64,000 bases of DNA from Rhodobiaceae bacterium. GTDB taxonomy: Bacteria > Pseudomonadota > Alphaproteobacteria > Parvibaculales > Parvibaculaceae. The notes beneath the pieces were generated by a model, which did not search any database, had not been told where the DNA came from, and saw only the letters and a list, made by a program, of their open reading frames with translations. Within the stretch, counting starts at the first letter, position 1. Each line of letters begins with the position of its first letter. The position numbers and the translations under genes are program-made. The stretch covers positions 992,001 to 1,056,000 of the forward strand of contig CP030277.1 in the NCBI GenBank assembly GCA_003330885.1, written 5' to 3'. Below, in pieces: positions 10,683-20,997 of this stretch.

Positions 10683-11438
10683 ATGTCCCAATACCGCTCC
10701 ATCATTCTCTGCGCGAATCCGCGAAGCGGCAGCACCATGTTGTGCGATCTGATGGCCGCGACGGGTGCCCTCGGTAAGCCCCAATCATTTTATCGACCCG
10801 AGTCGGTCCCTGAATGGACGAAACGATTGGGCGTCGACGATGACCATATTGCAGGCTCAACAGAGTTTGAACGCGCCTATCTGACTGCGATCCGGAAACA
10901 TGGAACAGATAGCTCAGGCACATTCGGTCTTCGTCTCATGTGGGACAGTGTAGAGGGGCTTGTGGACCGGATCTCAGCACTCTTCCCGGAACAACAATGC
11001 GATGCCGCCTTGTTCGAAAGAGCCTTCGGTTCGCCGCTATACGTGAACCTCGTCAGGGAAGACAAAGTCGCGCAGGCGGTGTCGCTCATTCGGGCTGCAC
11101 AAAGCGGTCAGTGGCACCTCTCATCTGATGGATCGGTGCGTCAGGGGCTGGGGGAACCTCTACCTGTCACCTACGATGCCCAAGCGATCGAAAAGGAGAT
11201 TGCATCCCTCACCCGAGTTGATGCCGCGTGGCAGACTTGGTTTGCAGCACAGGGCCTTTCGCCCCTGCAAGTCACCTATGAGGACCTCGCTAGAGATCCT
11301 CAATCAGTGCTGCGGCCGTTGCTTACTGCAGTGGACCGCGATCCAGCTATGGCGCGAGACGTCGAACCAGCCACATCCAAAATGGCCGACGCTGAAAGCA
11401 AACAATGGATTGAGCGATACCGTAGTGAAAGCACTTAG
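10683..11438 (+). CDS. Stf0-type sulfotransferase
   Basis: A 251-residue cytoplasmic protein related to Stf0 trehalose sulfotransferases and other PAPS-dependent enzymes. The 5'-phosphosulfate-binding loop is visible at the N-terminus (CANPRSGSTMLCDLM). A later LYVNLVREDKVAQAVSLIRA segment matches the 3'-phosphate-binding strand-helix, and a VTYEDLARDP region precedes the C-terminus. The acceptor is unknown. The stop codon overlaps that of the convergent helicase gene (TAG and TAA share bases 11435-11438). No PAPS-synthesis genes are adjacent. Confidence 0.85.
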   Translation: MSQYRSIILCANPRSGSTMLCDLMAATGALGKPQSFYRPESVPEWTKRLGVDDDHIAGSTEFERAYLTAIRKHGTDSSGTFGLRLMWDSVEGLVDRISALFPEQQCDAALFERAFGSPLYVNLVREDKVAQAVSLIRAAQSGQWHLSSDGSVRQGLGEPLPVTYDAQAIEKEIASLTRVDAAWQTWFAAQGLSPLQVTYEDLARDPQSVLRPLLTAVDRDPAMARDVEPATSKMADAESKQWIERYRSEST

Positions 11439-13294
11439 GACGGCTTTCTTTTCGGCTTCCGGATAAGGGCGTCCATACCGCCGCCGCCGTCGGTGGGCGT
11501 CTTGCGGGCTTTCTTTTTCTCGTTGGACTGAGCTTTGGCTTTGTTTTTCTTAGCGGCGTTCTTCTGCGCGCGCGTCCATTTTTCTTTCTTGCGCGGTTTG
11601 GACTTGCTCCGCTCCCCATCCTTCTTTTTCGAAGGAGCTGCGGGACGTTCAAGCGAGGTGACTTCGGGAACCCACTCAGCCGTTGCACCTTCTTCCTGGG
11701 TGATCCGGATAGATTTTTCGCCACCGCCGGATGCCGCTACTGCGTCGATGAAGCGGCCAGCGTCTTTTGCTTTGATTTCAAAACGGGTTTCAGTCTCGCC
11801 GATCTTGATGGCACCGACTTCGCGTTTGGTCACATGGCCCAGGCGGCAGATGATAGGCAACAGCCAACTGGGTTCTGCCCGCTCTTTACGACCCGCCGTC
11901 ATTTTAAACCAGACCGAGTCACCAAACGGCTCCCGCTCACGTTGCTGCTTTTCTCGTTTCGCACGAGTATCCTTGTGGACGGGCGCGTCGAGAAGCTCTT
12001 CAGCTGATGGCGTGTCTGTCTGCCGCTGTTGCAGGAAGGCAGCGGCCACTTGCTCTGCGCCATGACGTTCCAGGAGCTCCTGGGCGAGTTTGAGAGCTTT
12101 CTCGTCATAGGTTTGCGAGAGCAACGGATCTGTGAGAAGGCGTTCTGTATCCATTGCCTGGATTTCCTGCAGGCTTGGCGCCGCAGCCCACTCAACTTCT
12201 AGCCGTGCGCCCTGCAGCAATCGCTGCGCGCGTTTGCGCATCGTGTGAGGAACAATAAGGGCACAAATGCCCTTCTTGCCTGCGCGACCTGTCCGGCCAC
12301 TACGGTGCTTCAACACATCGCTATTCGTTGGCAGGTCCGCGTGGATGACAAGTTCCAGCCCCGGCAGGTCGATACCGCGCGCAGCCACATCTGTTGCGAT
12401 ACAGACCCGGGCGCGCCCATCGCGCATGGCCTGCAATGCATGGGTTCGCTCGTTCTGGCTCAGTTCGCCAGACAAAGAGACAACGGAGAAGCCGCGATTG
12501 CCAAAGCGGCTCGAGAGACGATTAACGTCCTGACGGGTCTTACAAAAGACAATGGCGCTTTCTGCATCATAGTAACGCAGCACATTGATGATGGCGTTTT
12601 CTTTGTCGCTCGGCGCGACCGACAGAGCCCGATACTCAATATCGCTATGTTGGCCGCGTTCGCTGACGGTCGAAATCCGCAATGCGTCTTTCTGATACCG
12701 CTTAGCCATATTGCTGATCGTGCGCGGGACGGTCGCGGAGAACATCAATGTCCGGCGTTCTTTGGGCGCGGTGTCGAGAATAAACTCAAGATCTTCCCGG
12801 AACCCGAAGTCGAGCATCTCATCCGCTTCGTCGAGTATCACGGCGCGAAGGCCAGACATGTCGAGCCCACCGCGCTCAATATGGTCACGCAGGCGACCAG
12901 GTGTTCCCACCACAACATGAGCCCCACGGGCGAGTGCCCGGCGCTCCGCACGGGGGTCCATGCCGCCCACACATGATGCTATCTTTCCTTTTGCTTCGCC
13001 AAAGAGCCAGGTCAGTTCCCGCTGCACCTGAATGGCGAGCTCACGTGTTGGCGCGACGACCAATGCCTGAGGCAGCACTGCCGGTCCAAATACTTCTTGA
13101 GTCCCGAGAATGGTTGGCGTGATTGCGAGGCCGAAGGCAACCGTTTTGCCCGATCCCGTCTGGGCGGAGACCAGAAGGTCTCTACCATCAGTTTCAGGCG
13201 CGATGACCGCTTCCTGCACCTCTGTCAAAGAGGCATATCCCTTTTTCTCAAGCGCGCGCGCGAGGACAGGGTTGATGTTATGGGGGTCTGACAT
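11435..13294 (-). CDS. DEAD-box ATP-dependent RNA helicase, DeaD/DbpA type
   Basis: A 619-residue RNA helicase probably acting in ribosome assembly or cold-dependent RNA unfolding. Motifs in order: AQTGSGKT (residues 44-51), PTRELAIQ, GTPGRLRDHI, DEADEMLDFGF, SAT, ARGIDLPGLELV and HRSGRTGRAGKKG. A DbpA-like RNA-binding domain follows (WLLPIICRLGHVTKREVGAIKI), then a strongly basic Lys/Arg tail of about 90 residues. The frame stays open for 190 codons upstream of ATG 13294, but MSDPHNINPVLARALEKKGY matches the usual family N-terminus (Q-motif region), so the downstream start is preferred. Divergent from the reductase gene at 13490. Confidence 0.93.
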   Translation of the reverse strand: MSDPHNINPVLARALEKKGYASLTEVQEAVIAPETDGRDLLVSAQTGSGKTVAFGLAITPTILGTQEVFGPAVLPQALVVAPTRELAIQVQRELTWLFGEAKGKIASCVGGMDPRAERRALARGAHVVVGTPGRLRDHIERGGLDMSGLRAVILDEADEMLDFGFREDLEFILDTAPKERRTLMFSATVPRTISNMAKRYQKDALRISTVSERGQHSDIEYRALSVAPSDKENAIINVLRYYDAESAIVFCKTRQDVNRLSSRFGNRGFSVVSLSGELSQNERTHALQAMRDGRARVCIATDVAARGIDLPGLELVIHADLPTNSDVLKHRSGRTGRAGKKGICALIVPHTMRKRAQRLLQGARLEVEWAAAPSLQEIQAMDTERLLTDPLLSQTYDEKALKLAQELLERHGAEQVAAAFLQQRQTDTPSAEELLDAPVHKDTRAKREKQQREREPFGDSVWFKMTAGRKERAEPSWLLPIICRLGHVTKREVGAIKIGETETRFEIKAKDAGRFIDAVAASGGGEKSIRITQEEGATAEWVPEVTSLERPAAPSKKKDGERSKSKPRKKEKWTRAQKNAAKKNKAKAQSNEKKKARKTPTDGGGGMDALIRKPKRKPS

Positions 13295-13489
13295 AGCTTC
13301 TAATGTTCCGGCTCTGAGCGCTGGCGAGGGAGCTGCCGCGCTGGCAAACCCGGGTCTTATATGGTTTTGAAGAAAACCGCTAATCGAAGTTTGGGGTCCC
13401 TGTTGAATATGGTTACCCCGTGATAGGTTCCTTAGGGCTTCAGCCGCTTTTCCGCGGTGAGAAACGTACAATAGAAGAAAGATAAAGTG

Positions 13490-14665
13490 ATGGCAGGGAC
13501 AAGAGAGTTCGACATTGTCGTATATGGCGCCACCGGGTTTACCGGCCGCCTGGTAGCGGAATATCTGAGCAAGCAGTATGCGGATGGCTCGGTTAAATGG
13601 GCCATGGCTGGCCGGAGCGCTGAAAAACTCGCCTCTGTCCGTGATTTGATCGGCGCGCCAGCTGATACGCCTCTGATTGCTGCAGACGCAGCTGATCCAG
13701 CAGCGCTGAAGAATATGGTCGAGAGAACCAAAGTCGTGATCACCACTGTGGGTCCATATCTGCTCTATGGGGAGCCGCTCGTGGCGGCCTGTGCAGCAGC
13801 TGGGACAGACTATGTTGACCTCTGTGGCGAAGTTCCCTTCATGCGGAAAATGATCGACGCCCATGGTGAAGCCGCCAAAAAATCCGGCGCGCGGATCGTC
13901 TTCTCCTGTGGGTTCGACTCAATCCCATTCGATATGGGTGTTTACTTCCTGCAGGAGCAGGCGAAAGCCAAGTTCGGCAAGCCAGCACCGCGGGTCAAAG
14001 GCCGTGTTCGCGCCATGAATGGCACACTCTCCGGCGGTACTGCTGCGAGTGGCCGGGCGACGTTTGAACTGGCTCAGAAGGATCCAGCGATGATGGGTCA
14101 CCTGTTCAATCCCTACTCCCTGGCTCCAGGCTATGAAGGCATTGAGCAGCCTGATGGCATGAAGCCTTACGAAGATCCAGCCGTGGGCATGTGGGTAGCC
14201 CCCTTCTTTATGGCGGTCATCAATACTAAGAACATCCACCGTTCAAACTTCCTGATGGACAATGCCTATGGCACGGACTTTCAGTATGACGAAATGATGC
14301 TGGCGGGCCCTGGTGAAACCGGCAAGAAAACGGCAGAAGTAATTGCGGCGACCGACATTACCGGTGGTGATGATGCGCCAAAGCCTGGCGAAGGACCTTC
14401 CAAGGAAGAGCGTGAAGCAGGCAACTATGATGTTCTCTTCGTCGGGGAAATGCCAGATGGTGCCTCTATCAAGGTCGGCGTAACTGGCGACAAGGACCCA
14501 GGCTATGGCTCGACGTCCAAGATGATTTCAGAAAGCGCGATCTGCTTGATCCAGAACGTGGCGGATCTGCCGGGTGGTATTTACACACCAGCACCAGCCT
14601 TTGGCATGGAGATCATCGATCGTCTGCGCGCAAATGCAGGCCTGACATTTGAGGTTGAGGCCTAG
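13490..14665 (+). CDS. Saccharopine dehydrogenase-like / trans-acting enoyl reductase family protein
   Basis: A 391-residue NAD(P)-dependent oxidoreductase. The Rossmann loop is at the N-terminus (VVYGATGFTGRLVAEYL), followed by an SDH-type segment (TTVGPYLLYGEPLVAACAAAGTDYVDLCGE) and FSCGFDSIPFDMG. These are family signatures shared with mycobacterial trans-acting enoyl reductase and eukaryotic SCCPDH. Substrate unknown; lipid or membrane-ester reduction is more likely than lysine metabolism, because no lysine genes are near. Starts at ATG 13490 (a GTG directly precedes it). A terminator follows. Confidence 0.86.
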   Translation: MAGTREFDIVVYGATGFTGRLVAEYLSKQYADGSVKWAMAGRSAEKLASVRDLIGAPADTPLIAADAADPAALKNMVERTKVVITTVGPYLLYGEPLVAACAAAGTDYVDLCGEVPFMRKMIDAHGEAAKKSGARIVFSCGFDSIPFDMGVYFLQEQAKAKFGKPAPRVKGRVRAMNGTLSGGTAASGRATFELAQKDPAMMGHLFNPYSLAPGYEGIEQPDGMKPYEDPAVGMWVAPFFMAVINTKNIHRSNFLMDNAYGTDFQYDEMMLAGPGETGKKTAEVIAATDITGGDDAPKPGEGPSKEEREAGNYDVLFVGEMPDGASIKVGVTGDKDPGYGSTSKMISESAICLIQNVADLPGGIYTPAPAFGMEIIDRLRANAGLTFEVEA

Positions 14666-14688
14666 AGCTCAGCTTATCATCAAAACCA

Positions 14689-14721
14689 AAGGCGGCATCC
14701 AAATAGGTGCCGCCTTTTTTT
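14689..14721. terminator. Bidirectional terminator between convergent genes
   Basis: GGCGGCA / TGCCGCC stem with a ten-base loop, T7 on the plus side and a TTTGGTTTT tract on the minus side. It separates the reductase (plus) from the class II aldolase (minus). Confidence 0.85.
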
Positions 14722-14733
14722 GTGCTGTGGAGT

Positions 14734-15507
14734 TTAGTCGCGATAGGACGGGTCAATCCGATCGAGCTTCCGAAGCATGGCCGGCCATGCCAGATGGTTT
14801 GTCACTTTCTGAGCAAGCTCTGGGTCAGTGCCTTGAGTGGCTGTTCTCTCTGGAATTCCCTGCATCGGGTTATGGAGCTGTTTGGCGGACGAGAGCGTCG
14901 CCACCTGCATTTCACAGGCACGCTCCAAATAATACATCCGCATAAAAGCTTCAGCGACGGTCTCACCCACGGTCAACGTGCCATGGTTCCACAGGAGCAT
15001 CATGTTTTTGTCGCCTAGGTCTTCCTGTAGACGTGGGCGCTCGTCATGATCGACCGCAACACCTTCATATTCATGATAGGCGAGCTCTTCGCGGATCAGC
15101 ATCGCTGTTTGATTGAGCGGCAAAAGTCCCTCTTCTGCGGTCGAGACCGCCGTGCCGGGAATTGTGTGCAGGTGAATGACGCAATTGGCGTCATGGCGGA
15201 TTTCATGAACGGCGCTGTGAATGGTGAAGCCAGCCGGGTTCACGAAATGCGGTGAATCATCCAGTTTGTTTCCCTCAAGGTCGATCTTGACCAGGCTGCT
15301 GGCGGTGATTTCATCAAAGAAAAACCCGTAAGGATTGATGAGGAAGGTACCGTCAGAGAGTTTGGAGGAAATGTGAGTGAAGATCATATCGTCCCAGCCA
15401 TAATGCGCGACAAGGCGATAGCAGGCGGCGAGATTGACCCGGGTTTCCCATTCCTCAGGGGAGACACTTTCACGAACACTGGTCGGGATGACTTCTTGAA
15501 CAGACAT
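14734..15507 (-). CDS. Class II aldolase/adducin family protein
   Basis: A 257-residue zinc-dependent aldolase-fold protein of the fuculose-1-phosphate aldolase/adducin superfamily. Likely metal ligands are the histidines of VIHLHTIPGTAVS and the later LWNHGTLTVGETV; the substrate-side region DDMIFTHISSKL is also typical. The ATG is preceded by GGAGGAAAT. No sugar kinase or isomerase is close, so the substrate is not known; many alphaproteobacterial homologues are annotated only to family. Divergent from the Crp-type regulator across a 122-base gap with two short palindromes. Confidence 0.88.
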   Translation of the reverse strand: MSVQEVIPTSVRESVSPEEWETRVNLAACYRLVAHYGWDDMIFTHISSKLSDGTFLINPYGFFFDEITASSLVKIDLEGNKLDDSPHFVNPAGFTIHSAVHEIRHDANCVIHLHTIPGTAVSTAEEGLLPLNQTAMLIREELAYHEYEGVAVDHDERPRLQEDLGDKNMMLLWNHGTLTVGETVAEAFMRMYYLERACEMQVATLSSAKQLHNPMQGIPERTATQGTDPELAQKVTNHLAWPAMLRKLDRIDPSYRD

Positions 15508-15529
15508 GATATTTCCTCCGTTTGCGTGC

Positions 15530-15564
15530 GGCCTGCGTCAGGCCATGGCAATCTCTTAAAGAGA
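15530..15564. promoter_or_regulatory. Two short palindromes in the aldolase/crp divergent promoter
   Basis: GGCCTG-CGT-CAGGCC at 15530-15544 and TCTCTT-A-AAGAGA at 15552-15564 are perfect inverted repeats in the gap between divergently transcribed genes. They are candidate operators for an unidentified regulator, possibly the adjacent Crp/Fnr protein, although neither matches the canonical TGTGA or TTGAT half-sites. Confidence 0.3.
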
Positions 15565-15629
15565 AGCTGGAAATGAGACTGCGATCTGGGTCACATTTGT
15601 CCCGACTAATGTAGAAAACGGGGAAAGCT

Positions 15630-16379
15630 ATGGGAAAACCAGGCCAGAAAATCAGCGGTGACGACCTGGTCATGATGAGTCCCCTCTTTTCGGTCCTCCC
15701 AGCGCCTGCCCGATCCGTTGTGCTGGAACGGGCGAGGCCACTCTCATTGGACGCTGGCGATCCCCTTTATGCGCGTGGAGACGCCTCAGACCGGTATTTC
15801 GGCATCCTCAAAGGTCGCCTGCGCTTGTCGGTGGACTCAGCCGAGGGAAAGACGGTCGCGCTCAATCAGGCTGACACCGGTGAGTGGTTTGGCGAGTTGG
15901 GACTGTTTGAAGGTGGCAGCCGCCTGGTGGATGCAACAGCTGCTGAACCAACCGACCTTCTTTGTCTCAGCCGCGACGATATGCTGGGATTTGCAACCAG
16001 CGAACCGGCCATGTTCATGCCGATTGTCGAGCTCTTAGGTGCAAGAATCCAACTGGTGGGCGAGCTGCTTCAGGAGACAGTCTTTCACGATGTGACCTTC
16101 CGCCTCGCAAAACGCCTGCTGGATCTCGCTGACAAACATGGGGTACCAGCTGACCAAGGCGTGCTCATTGACTTGCATCTTCCTCAAGAAGAGTTGGGTC
16201 AGATGGTTGGGGCCACGCGAGAGGCCGTTGGCCGCCAACTCAGCACCTGGAAAAAGAAGGCCTGGATTGACGTCTCATATGGGAAAATCACCGTCCTGAA
16301 CCGAGCGCCGCTGATGCAGATTATCGTGTCAGCCCAAGGTGGCGACGTTGGTGACGGCAATGGTAGCGGGGAGTTTTGA
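15630..16379 (+). CDS. Crp/Fnr family transcriptional regulator
   Basis: A 249-residue regulator with a cyclic-nucleotide-binding-like beta-roll (ARGDASDRYFGILKGRLRLSVD; TGEWFGELGLFEGGSR). It continues through the long dimerisation helix to a C-terminal winged helix with recognition helix around LGQMVGATREAVGRQLSTW. No N-terminal cysteine cluster is present, so it is not an oxygen-sensing FNR. The ligand is unknown; the E-L-G-L-F-E segment resembles cyclic-nucleotide binders but needs modelling. It precedes the acyl-CoA carboxylase on the same strand with about 100 bases between, and may control it. Confidence 0.9.
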   Translation: MGKPGQKISGDDLVMMSPLFSVLPAPARSVVLERARPLSLDAGDPLYARGDASDRYFGILKGRLRLSVDSAEGKTVALNQADTGEWFGELGLFEGGSRLVDATAAEPTDLLCLSRDDMLGFATSEPAMFMPIVELLGARIQLVGELLQETVFHDVTFRLAKRLLDLADKHGVPADQGVLIDLHLPQEELGQMVGATREAVGRQLSTWKKKAWIDVSYGKITVLNRAPLMQIIVSAQGGDVGDGNGSGEF

Positions 16380-16480
16380 TCCCCTTGCCCTCATTCTGGT
16401 AGTTTAAAGCCATCGATATTCACAATAACCACCAGCGGACGCATTTGGCCGGACTGGGGAGTAAACGGGGCAAACATTTC

Positions 16481-19400
16481 ATGGGGTTTCAGAAACTGTT
16501 GATCGCCAATCGCGGCGAGATATCGGTGCGTATTGCGCGTGCAGCTGCGGAGATGGACATCGGCTCAGTCGCAGTTTTTTCAGAAGATGATGCGGCGTCC
16601 CTCCATGTGCAGGTGGCTGATGATTCTGTCGGCTTGAGAGGCAGCGGTGTTCCAGCTTATCTCGATGCCAAGCAGATCATTGAAGCGGCTAAAGCGTCTG
16701 GATGTGACGCGATTCATCCCGGCTACGGCTTCTTGAGTGAGAATGTGGACTTTGCACGCGCCTGTAAGGACGCGGGCCTCACCTTTATCGGACCAAACCC
16801 CGAGGCCCTCGCCCTATTTGGTGACAAGGCACGCGCCAGGGCATTGGCAGAACAGGTAGGCGTCCCACTCCTGCCCGGCACAAATGGCGCGACCAGCCTT
16901 GTAGAGGCGAAGTCCTTTTTCAACAGTCTCGGCTCCAACGCAGCCATGATGATCAAGGCTGTCTCCGGAGGCGGCGGTCGTGGCATGCGACCGGTCCATC
17001 GGGCCGACGAGATTGATGAGGCCTATGCACGGTGCCAGTCGGAAGCGAAATCTGCCTTTGGAGACGACGCAGTGTATGTGGAGCGTCTCATCACAAAGGC
17101 GCGCCACATCGAAATTCAGATCGCGGGCGATGGCAAAGATGTTGTTCATCTTGGGGAACGTGAATGCTCTCTTCAGCGTCGCCGCCAGAAATTGGTGGAG
17201 ATCGCCCCCAGCCCAACGCTGAGCGAGGGATTGCGGACAAAGCTGACCGAGGCGGCAGTGAAGCTCGCCAAAGAAGCGTCATACGACAATATAGGCACAT
17301 TTGAGTTTCTGGTGGACGAAGCAGATCAGAGCTTCTCCTTCATGGAGACAAATGCGCGACTGCAGGTGGAGCATACAGTCACTGAAGAAGTAACCGGCAT
17401 CGATCTTGTCAAAACCCAATTGCGGATCGCCGCAGGCAAGACCTTGAACGCAATCGGTCTTGGCACGGTTCCGGAGCCGCGAGGCTACGCGATCCAATTG
17501 CGGATCAATATGGAGAGCATGAATGCGGATGGCGAGGCGTTGCCGTCAGGTGGGACGCTGACAGTCTATCAGGCACCCAGCGGCCCCGGCATTCGCGTCG
17601 ATGGATTTGGATATACCGGATATACAAGCAACCCCCACTACGACTCTCTGCTCGCAAAGCTAATCGCCTATTCTCCGAGCGGCGATTACCAGGATGCCGT
17701 GAAGCGAGCCCAGCGCGCGTTGGATGAGTTTTCTATTGAGGGCCTGAAGACCAACATCCTGCTTCACCAAAACCTCCTGAGCATGCCTGCCTTTGCGGCA
17801 AACGACGTCTACACGACCTTCATCGCGGATCAGACAGCGGAGCTGGTGAAAGAAGGAGCACGCCCAGCACGGTTTGCGATGAGCAAGGGAACTGGCGCGA
17901 CCGCTGCCCCGTCCGTGCAAGCGACAGGTCCGGACGGCACCCGTCCTTTGAACGCGCATCTTCAGGGACGCATCGTGAGCATCGACGTTGCCGAGGGCGA
18001 CAGTGTCGCGCCAGGTCAGCAGATTGCTGTGCTGGAATCCATGAAAATGGAGCACATCGTCTCCGCAGAAACAGGCGGCATTGTTCGTGAGATGGCAGCC
18101 AAACCAGATGACACGGTATTTGAGGGAGCGCCTCTGCTCTTCATTGAAGAACGAGATGTGGGGATGTCTGAAAGTGCAGCAGCTGCTGCTGTCGATCTGG
18201 ATTTTGTTCGCCCTGACCTGGAAGAAGTCATAGAGCGGCACGCCATCGGGCTGGATGAACGTCGCCCGGATGCCGTCGCACGCCGTCGTGGACGCAATCA
18301 GCGGACCGTGCGGGAAAATATTGATGATCTCTGTGATCCCGATAGCTTCATTGAGTATGGTGCGTTGGTCCTGGCGGCTCAGCGTCGCCGTCGGTCGATG
18401 GAAGACCTGATCAAAATGAGTCCGGCAGATGGAATGATCACAGGGGTAGGCTCCATCAATGGCGAGGACTTCGACGAGGAAGCCTCACGGGCAATGGTTC
18501 TTGCGTATGACTTTACTGTCTTTGCTGGCACCCAGGGTCATATGAACCACAAGAAAACCGACCGCATGTTAGGCCTTGCGCATCAATGGAACCTTCCGCT
18601 CATTCTCTTCGGCGAAGGCGGCGGCGGACGTCCGGGTGATACAGACACGGCAGGTGTCGCAGGGCTTGATGTGCCAACCTTCAAAAGCTTCGCTGCGTTG
18701 AGCGGCAATGTACCAGTGATCAGCATCGTCTCCGGACGGTGTTTTGCTGGGAATGCAGCGCTCGTGGGGTGCAGTGACGTGATCATTGCAACGGCTGACT
18801 CAAACATCGGTATGGGCGGTCCTGCCATGATTGAAGGTGGTGGACTGGGCGCCTACAAACCAGAAGATATCGGCCCGATTGACGTCCACAAGAAAAACGG
18901 CGTCGTTGACATAGCGGTTGCTGATGAAGCCGAAGGTGTGGCTGCCGCCAAGAAATATCTCTCCTACTTCCAGGGTCGTCTTAAAAAGTGGGAGGCTGCA
19001 GACCAGAGAGAGCTGCGGCATCTGATCCCGGAAAACCGCCTGCGGGCCTATGACGTGCGCACGGTGATCGACACGGTCGCAGACAAAGACAGCGTGCTTG
19101 AACTGCGCAAAGATTTTGGTGTCGGTATTCTGACCTGCTTCATCCGCATCGAAGGTCGCCCGATGGGCTTGATTGCGAACAACCCGTTCCATTTGGGCGG
19201 TGCGATTGATGCTGATGCAGCGGATAAAGCTGCCCGCTTCATGCAATTGTGTGATGCGTTCGGCCTCCCCATCCTCTCCTTCTGTGACACGCCAGGCTTC
19301 ATGGTAGGTCCAGAGGTGGAGGAGACGGCCCAGGTGCGTCACGTGTCGCGCATGTTTGTTGTTGCAGCCAACATGTCGGTACCGGTCTTCACCATTGTCC

Positions 19401-19762
19401 TTCGCAAAGGCTACGGCCTGGGCGCGCAGGCAATGACGGGAGGGACATTCCATGCCCCCTTCTTCAATGTGTCATGGCCGACCGGTGAGTTTGGCGGCAT
19501 GGGGCTGGAGGGTGCGGTGCGCCTTGGATATCGTCGCGAAATGGAAGCGATTGAAGATGAGGCAGAGCGCCAGGAGTTCTTCGAGAAGATGGTCGCCAGT
19601 TCCTACGCCAGAGGTAAGGCGATCAACATGGCCTCTTTCTTGGAAATTGATGGTGTTATCGATCCACTGGAAACACGACACTGGATCATGCGAGGCTTGA
19701 AGTCGCTGCCGCCCAAGTCGCATGATGCGACACCGAAACGACCATTCATCGATACATGGTGA
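16481..19762 (+). CDS. Single-chain acyl-CoA carboxylase (LCC type: BC-BCCP-CT fusion)
   Basis: A 1093-residue protein uniting all activities of a biotin-dependent acyl-CoA carboxylase. The biotin carboxylase part occupies roughly residues 1-450 ([21 protein letters not shown]-grasp loop SGGGGRGMR near residues 162-170; [15 protein letters not shown]). The biotin carrier domain has the biotinylated lysine K522 in ESMKMEH. The carboxyltransferase part runs from about 590 to the end with both subdomains ([26 protein letters not shown]). This architecture matches the long-chain acyl-CoA carboxylases described from Rhodopseudomonas and Mycobacterium avium, which also accept short acyl-CoAs. ATG 16481 is chosen because the protein then begins [13 protein letters not shown], as in the family. 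Confidence 0.92.
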   Translation: MGFQKLLIANRGEISVRIARAAAEMDIGSVAVFSEDDAASLHVQVADDSVGLRGSGVPAYLDAKQIIEAAKASGCDAIHPGYGFLSENVDFARACKDAGLTFIGPNPEALALFGDKARARALAEQVGVPLLPGTNGATSLVEAKSFFNSLGSNAAMMIKAVSGGGGRGMRPVHRADEIDEAYARCQSEAKSAFGDDAVYVERLITKARHIEIQIAGDGKDVVHLGERECSLQRRRQKLVEIAPSPTLSEGLRTKLTEAAVKLAKEASYDNIGTFEFLVDEADQSFSFMETNARLQVEHTVTEEVTGIDLVKTQLRIAAGKTLNAIGLGTVPEPRGYAIQLRINMESMNADGEALPSGGTLTVYQAPSGPGIRVDGFGYTGYTSNPHYDSLLAKLIAYSPSGDYQDAVKRAQRALDEFSIEGLKTNILLHQNLLSMPAFAANDVYTTFIADQTAELVKEGARPARFAMSKGTGATAAPSVQATGPDGTRPLNAHLQGRIVSIDVAEGDSVAPGQQIAVLESMKMEHIVSAETGGIVREMAAKPDDTVFEGAPLLFIEERDVGMSESAAAAAVDLDFVRPDLEEVIERHAIGLDERRPDAVARRRGRNQRTVRENIDDLCDPDSFIEYGALVLAAQRRRRSMEDLIKMSPADGMITGVGSINGEDFDEEASRAMVLAYDFTVFAGTQGHMNHKKTDRMLGLAHQWNLPLILFGEGGGGRPGDTDTAGVAGLDVPTFKSFAALSGNVPVISIVSGRCFAGNAALVGCSDVIIATADSNIGMGGPAMIEGGGLGAYKPEDIGPIDVHKKNGVVDIAVADEAEGVAAAKKYLSYFQGRLKKWEAADQRELRHLIPENRLRAYDVRTVIDTVADKDSVLELRKDFGVGILTCFIRIEGRPMGLIANNPFHLGGAIDADAADKAARFMQLCDAFGLPILSFCDTPGFMVGPEVEETAQVRHVSRMFVVAANMSVPVFTIVLRKGYGLGAQAMTGGTFHAPFFNVSWPTGEFGGMGLEGAVRLGYRREMEAIEDEAERQEFFEKMVASSYARGKAINMASFLEIDGVIDPLETRHWIMRGLKSLPPKSHDATPKRPFIDTW

Positions 19763-19784
19763 GCGAAATCACCGGGAGAAGAAC

Positions 19785-20567
19785 ATGAACTGCCACAAGG
19801 TGGATTACACGATCATCGGCGATGATATGCAGCTGGTGGAGATCGAACTTGATCCTGGCGAGACCGTCGTCGCCGAAGCTGGCGCCATGAACTACATGGA
19901 AGACGGCATCGAATTCGAGACACGCCTTGGCGACGGGTCAAAGCCTGATGAAGGCGTGATGAGCAAACTGTTCTCGGCCGCCAAGCGCACCTTTACCGGT
20001 GAGTCTCTCTTCATGACTCACTTCACCAATCAAGGGTCGAAGAAAGCGTCTGCTGCCTTTGCAGCTCCATTCCCTGGCAAGATCATTGCGCTTAACCAGG
20101 CGATGACTGGTGAAGTGCTCTGCCAAAAGGACTCTTTCCTCGCGGCAGCGCTGGGCACAAGCATTGATATTGCCTTTCAGAAGAAGCTGGGCGCTGGGTT
20201 TTTCGGGGGCGAAGGCTTCATCCTCCAACGTCTGCAGGGGGACGGTATGGCCTTCGTGCATGCAGGCGGCACGATCGTCGAAAAGAAGCTCAATGGTGAA
20301 AAGCTTCGCGTGGACACCGGCTGCATCGTCGCGTTCACGCCATCTCTTGAGTACGACATAGAGCGCGCAGGTGGTCTGAAGTCTATGGTTTTTGGCGGCG
20401 AAGGTCTCTTCCTGGCAACTCTGCAAGGCACAGGCACCGTATGGCTGCAAAGCCTGCCCTTCTCACGCCTGGCCGACCGAGTGCTGGAACATGCGCCGTC
20501 TGCAGGGGGCACCGACCAAGGAGAAGGCTCACTTCTGGGGGGCGCCTCCCGTATCTTCGAGAAATAG
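19785..20567 (+). CDS. AIM24 / TIGR00266 family protein
   Basis: A 260-residue beta-rich protein of the family related to mitochondrial AIM24 and bacterial proteins annotated TIGR00266. It starts [22 protein letters not shown] and contains the repeated Gly-rich beta strands ([51 protein letters not shown]) that form the tandem beta-helix fold. Biochemical role unknown. GGGAGAAGAAC precedes ATG 19785. It lies 22 bases after the carboxylase stop and is probably co-transcribed, then converges on the thioesterase gene with a four-base gap. Confidence 0.87.
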   Translation: MNCHKVDYTIIGDDMQLVEIELDPGETVVAEAGAMNYMEDGIEFETRLGDGSKPDEGVMSKLFSAAKRTFTGESLFMTHFTNQGSKKASAAFAAPFPGKIIALNQAMTGEVLCQKDSFLAAALGTSIDIAFQKKLGAGFFGGEGFILQRLQGDGMAFVHAGGTIVEKKLNGEKLRVDTGCIVAFTPSLEYDIERAGGLKSMVFGGEGLFLATLQGTGTVWLQSLPFSRLADRVLEHAPSAGGTDQGEGSLLGGASRIFEK

Positions 20568-20571
20568 CCGC

Positions 20572-20988
20572 TTAACTGGCTGGCTGTGATGGTCGTCCGA
20601 GCTTAAAAGTAGCGCTGGCTCGGGCGACAAGCTCACCATCCTCGCGACGCAGTTCCGCTTCGGCAAAGGCAATTGATTTGCCGCGGTGTCGAACCCACCC
20701 CTCACCGATAAGGGTCCCCTGGTCCGCACGGCCAAGAAAACTTGTTTTGAGTTCAAGCGTCACTTGGGGTGTTGGCGTGGTGGTCGTAGATCGTACAGCG
20801 TGACCACATAAGCCATCCAGCATGGCGGCAAGAAAACCACCATAGATACGCCCTCCGCGATTAACGAAATTTTCGCCAGCAACATAGGAAGCTTTGACGT
20901 AGCCGCGCTCAGGGTCAATTTCCAGGACTTTTTTGCCGAGTGTCACCGCAGCGGGCGACTCCCAGTCAGCGGGAGGAAGGTCATTCAT
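20572..20988 (-). CDS. PaaI-type hotdog thioesterase
   Basis: A 138-residue single hotdog-domain protein predicted to hydrolyse acyl- or aryl-CoA thioesters as a tetramer. The central helix segment NRGGRIYGGFLAAMLDGLCGHAV matches the PaaI/YbgC-like signature with HGG changed to YGG, and the strand TLELKTSFLGRADQGTLIGEG follows. Its position near the acyl-CoA carboxylase suggests a housekeeping role for CoA esters, which is inference. Starts at ATG 20988, nine bases downstream of the 20998-21390 gene on the same strand. Confidence 0.86.
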   Translation of the reverse strand: MNDLPPADWESPAAVTLGKKVLEIDPERGYVKASYVAGENFVNRGGRIYGGFLAAMLDGLCGHAVRSTTTTPTPQVTLELKTSFLGRADQGTLIGEGWVRHRGKSIAFAEAELRREDGELVARASATFKLGRPSQPAS

Positions 20989-20997
20989 GTAGGGATA

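Noticed and set aside
12245-12976. 243-residue plus-strand frame
   Set aside because: Antisense to the DEAD-box helicase motor, whose motifs are complete.
18800-19453. 217-residue minus-strand frame
   Set aside because: Antisense to the carboxyltransferase domain of the fused carboxylase; His/Arg-rich shadow.
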